Source: Desulfuromonas sp. CSMB_57
GTDB lineage: Bacteria > Desulfobacterota > Desulfuromonadia > Desulfuromonadales > Syntrophotaleaceae
Reading direction: 5' to 3'
Length of the DNA stretch: 64,000 bases
Assembly: GCF_020194955.2 (NCBI RefSeq)
Contig: NZ_JAFCIY020000036.1
Location: 1 to 64,000, forward strand
Both the position numbers and the translations under genes were made by a program. Every line of letters begins with the position of its first letter. Position 1 is the stretch's first letter. Under the pieces are notes generated by a model that was not told the origin of the DNA, searched no databases, and was given only the letters and a program-made list of their open reading frames with translations. This document shows positions 63,890 to 64,000 of this stretch, in pieces.

Positions 63890-64000
63890 ATGAAATCCGT
63901 CCTGCTGTTCTGCACCCTGCTCTTGCTCGCCACCAAGGCCGGCGCCGCCGGTCAGGCGGTCACCTACAGCTTCGCCGAGGAACGTTTTGAGGGCTTCTTT
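63890..64000 (+). CDS. start of a secreted dienelactone-hydrolase-like protein (cut by the window)
   Basis: The first 37 codons only. AAAGGAG lies 6 bases before the ATG. A signal peptide (MKSVLLFCTLLLLATKAGAA) is followed by GQAVTYSFAEERFEGFF, which looks like the first beta strands of a secreted dienelactone hydrolase. The gene continues beyond the right edge. Confidence 0.6.
   Translation, partial: MKSVLLFCTLLLLATKAGAAGQAVTYSFAEERFEGFF

Overview
The window looks like a chromosomal segment of a strictly anaerobic, GC-rich deltaproteobacterium of the Desulfuromonadales type (the Geobacter, Desulfuromonas, Pelobacter or Syntrophotalea relatives). This is inferred from gene order and content: the block radical SAM (TIGR03960-like), rng, rplU, rpmA, obgE, proB, proA, nadD, rsfS, rlmH, gpmI; a split, ferredoxin-rich glutamate synthase; an acetate/butyrate kinase and alcohol dehydrogenase cluster; and many sigma-54 promoters. 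No rRNA, tRNA, CRISPR array or complete mobile element was seen.

Positions 1-14.7 kb are an accessory, defence-type region read leftwards. A five-gene operon with overlapping or nearly touching genes encodes a Res-like DEAD/DEAH nuclease-helicase, a small PD-(D/E)XK nuclease, a beta-class DNA methyltransferase, a SIR2-domain protein of 1,269 residues, and a UvrD-like helicase with a RelE/ParE-like domain at its N-terminus. Downstream and co-oriented is a three-gene toxin-antitoxin-chaperone module (HigB-like toxin, HigA-like antitoxin, SecB-like chaperone) with its own promoter and palindrome. I do not recognise the five-gene combination as a named system.

From 14.7 to 17.9 kb lies a second compact leftward operon: a 57-residue EF-hand peptide, a radical SAM enzyme, a glycosyltransferase and a DUF985 cupin. 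It could be a peptide- or glycan-modifying pathway. It is followed by a Na/Pi cotransporter, a Crp/Fnr regulator, a glutamine amidotransferase and a lipoprotein hydrolase.

From 22.8 to 37.4 kb is the conserved housekeeping block on the minus strand: endonuclease III-like, comF, gpmI, a LapA/LapB fusion, rlmH, rsfS, nadD, proA, proB, obgE, rpmA, rplU, rng and a radical SAM/DUF2344 protein. Between obgE and proB is a very likely small structured RNA of about 160 nt with a near-consensus promoter and a U-tract terminator; its features fit 6S RNA.

From 37.6 to 46.8 kb on the plus strand are a PHP phosphatase, ilvE, and nitrogen assimilation genes: amt, then a three-gene glutamate synthase. Both amt and the glt operon have good sigma-54 (-24/-12) promoters. 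From 47 to 58 kb, on the minus strand, are an outer-membrane protein, an iron alcohol dehydrogenase, a sigma-54 response regulator, phosphate acetyltransferase, an acetate transporter, butyrate kinase and a multi-PAS histidine kinase. Sigma-54 promoters sit in front of the dehydrogenase, pta and buk, so the kinase and regulator probably control the cluster. The right end (58.4-64 kb) holds an NlpC/P60 peptidase, a GAPDH, an amidohydrolase, a lipoprotein, a DUF456 protein, a VOC protein and the start of a dienelactone-hydrolase-like gene.
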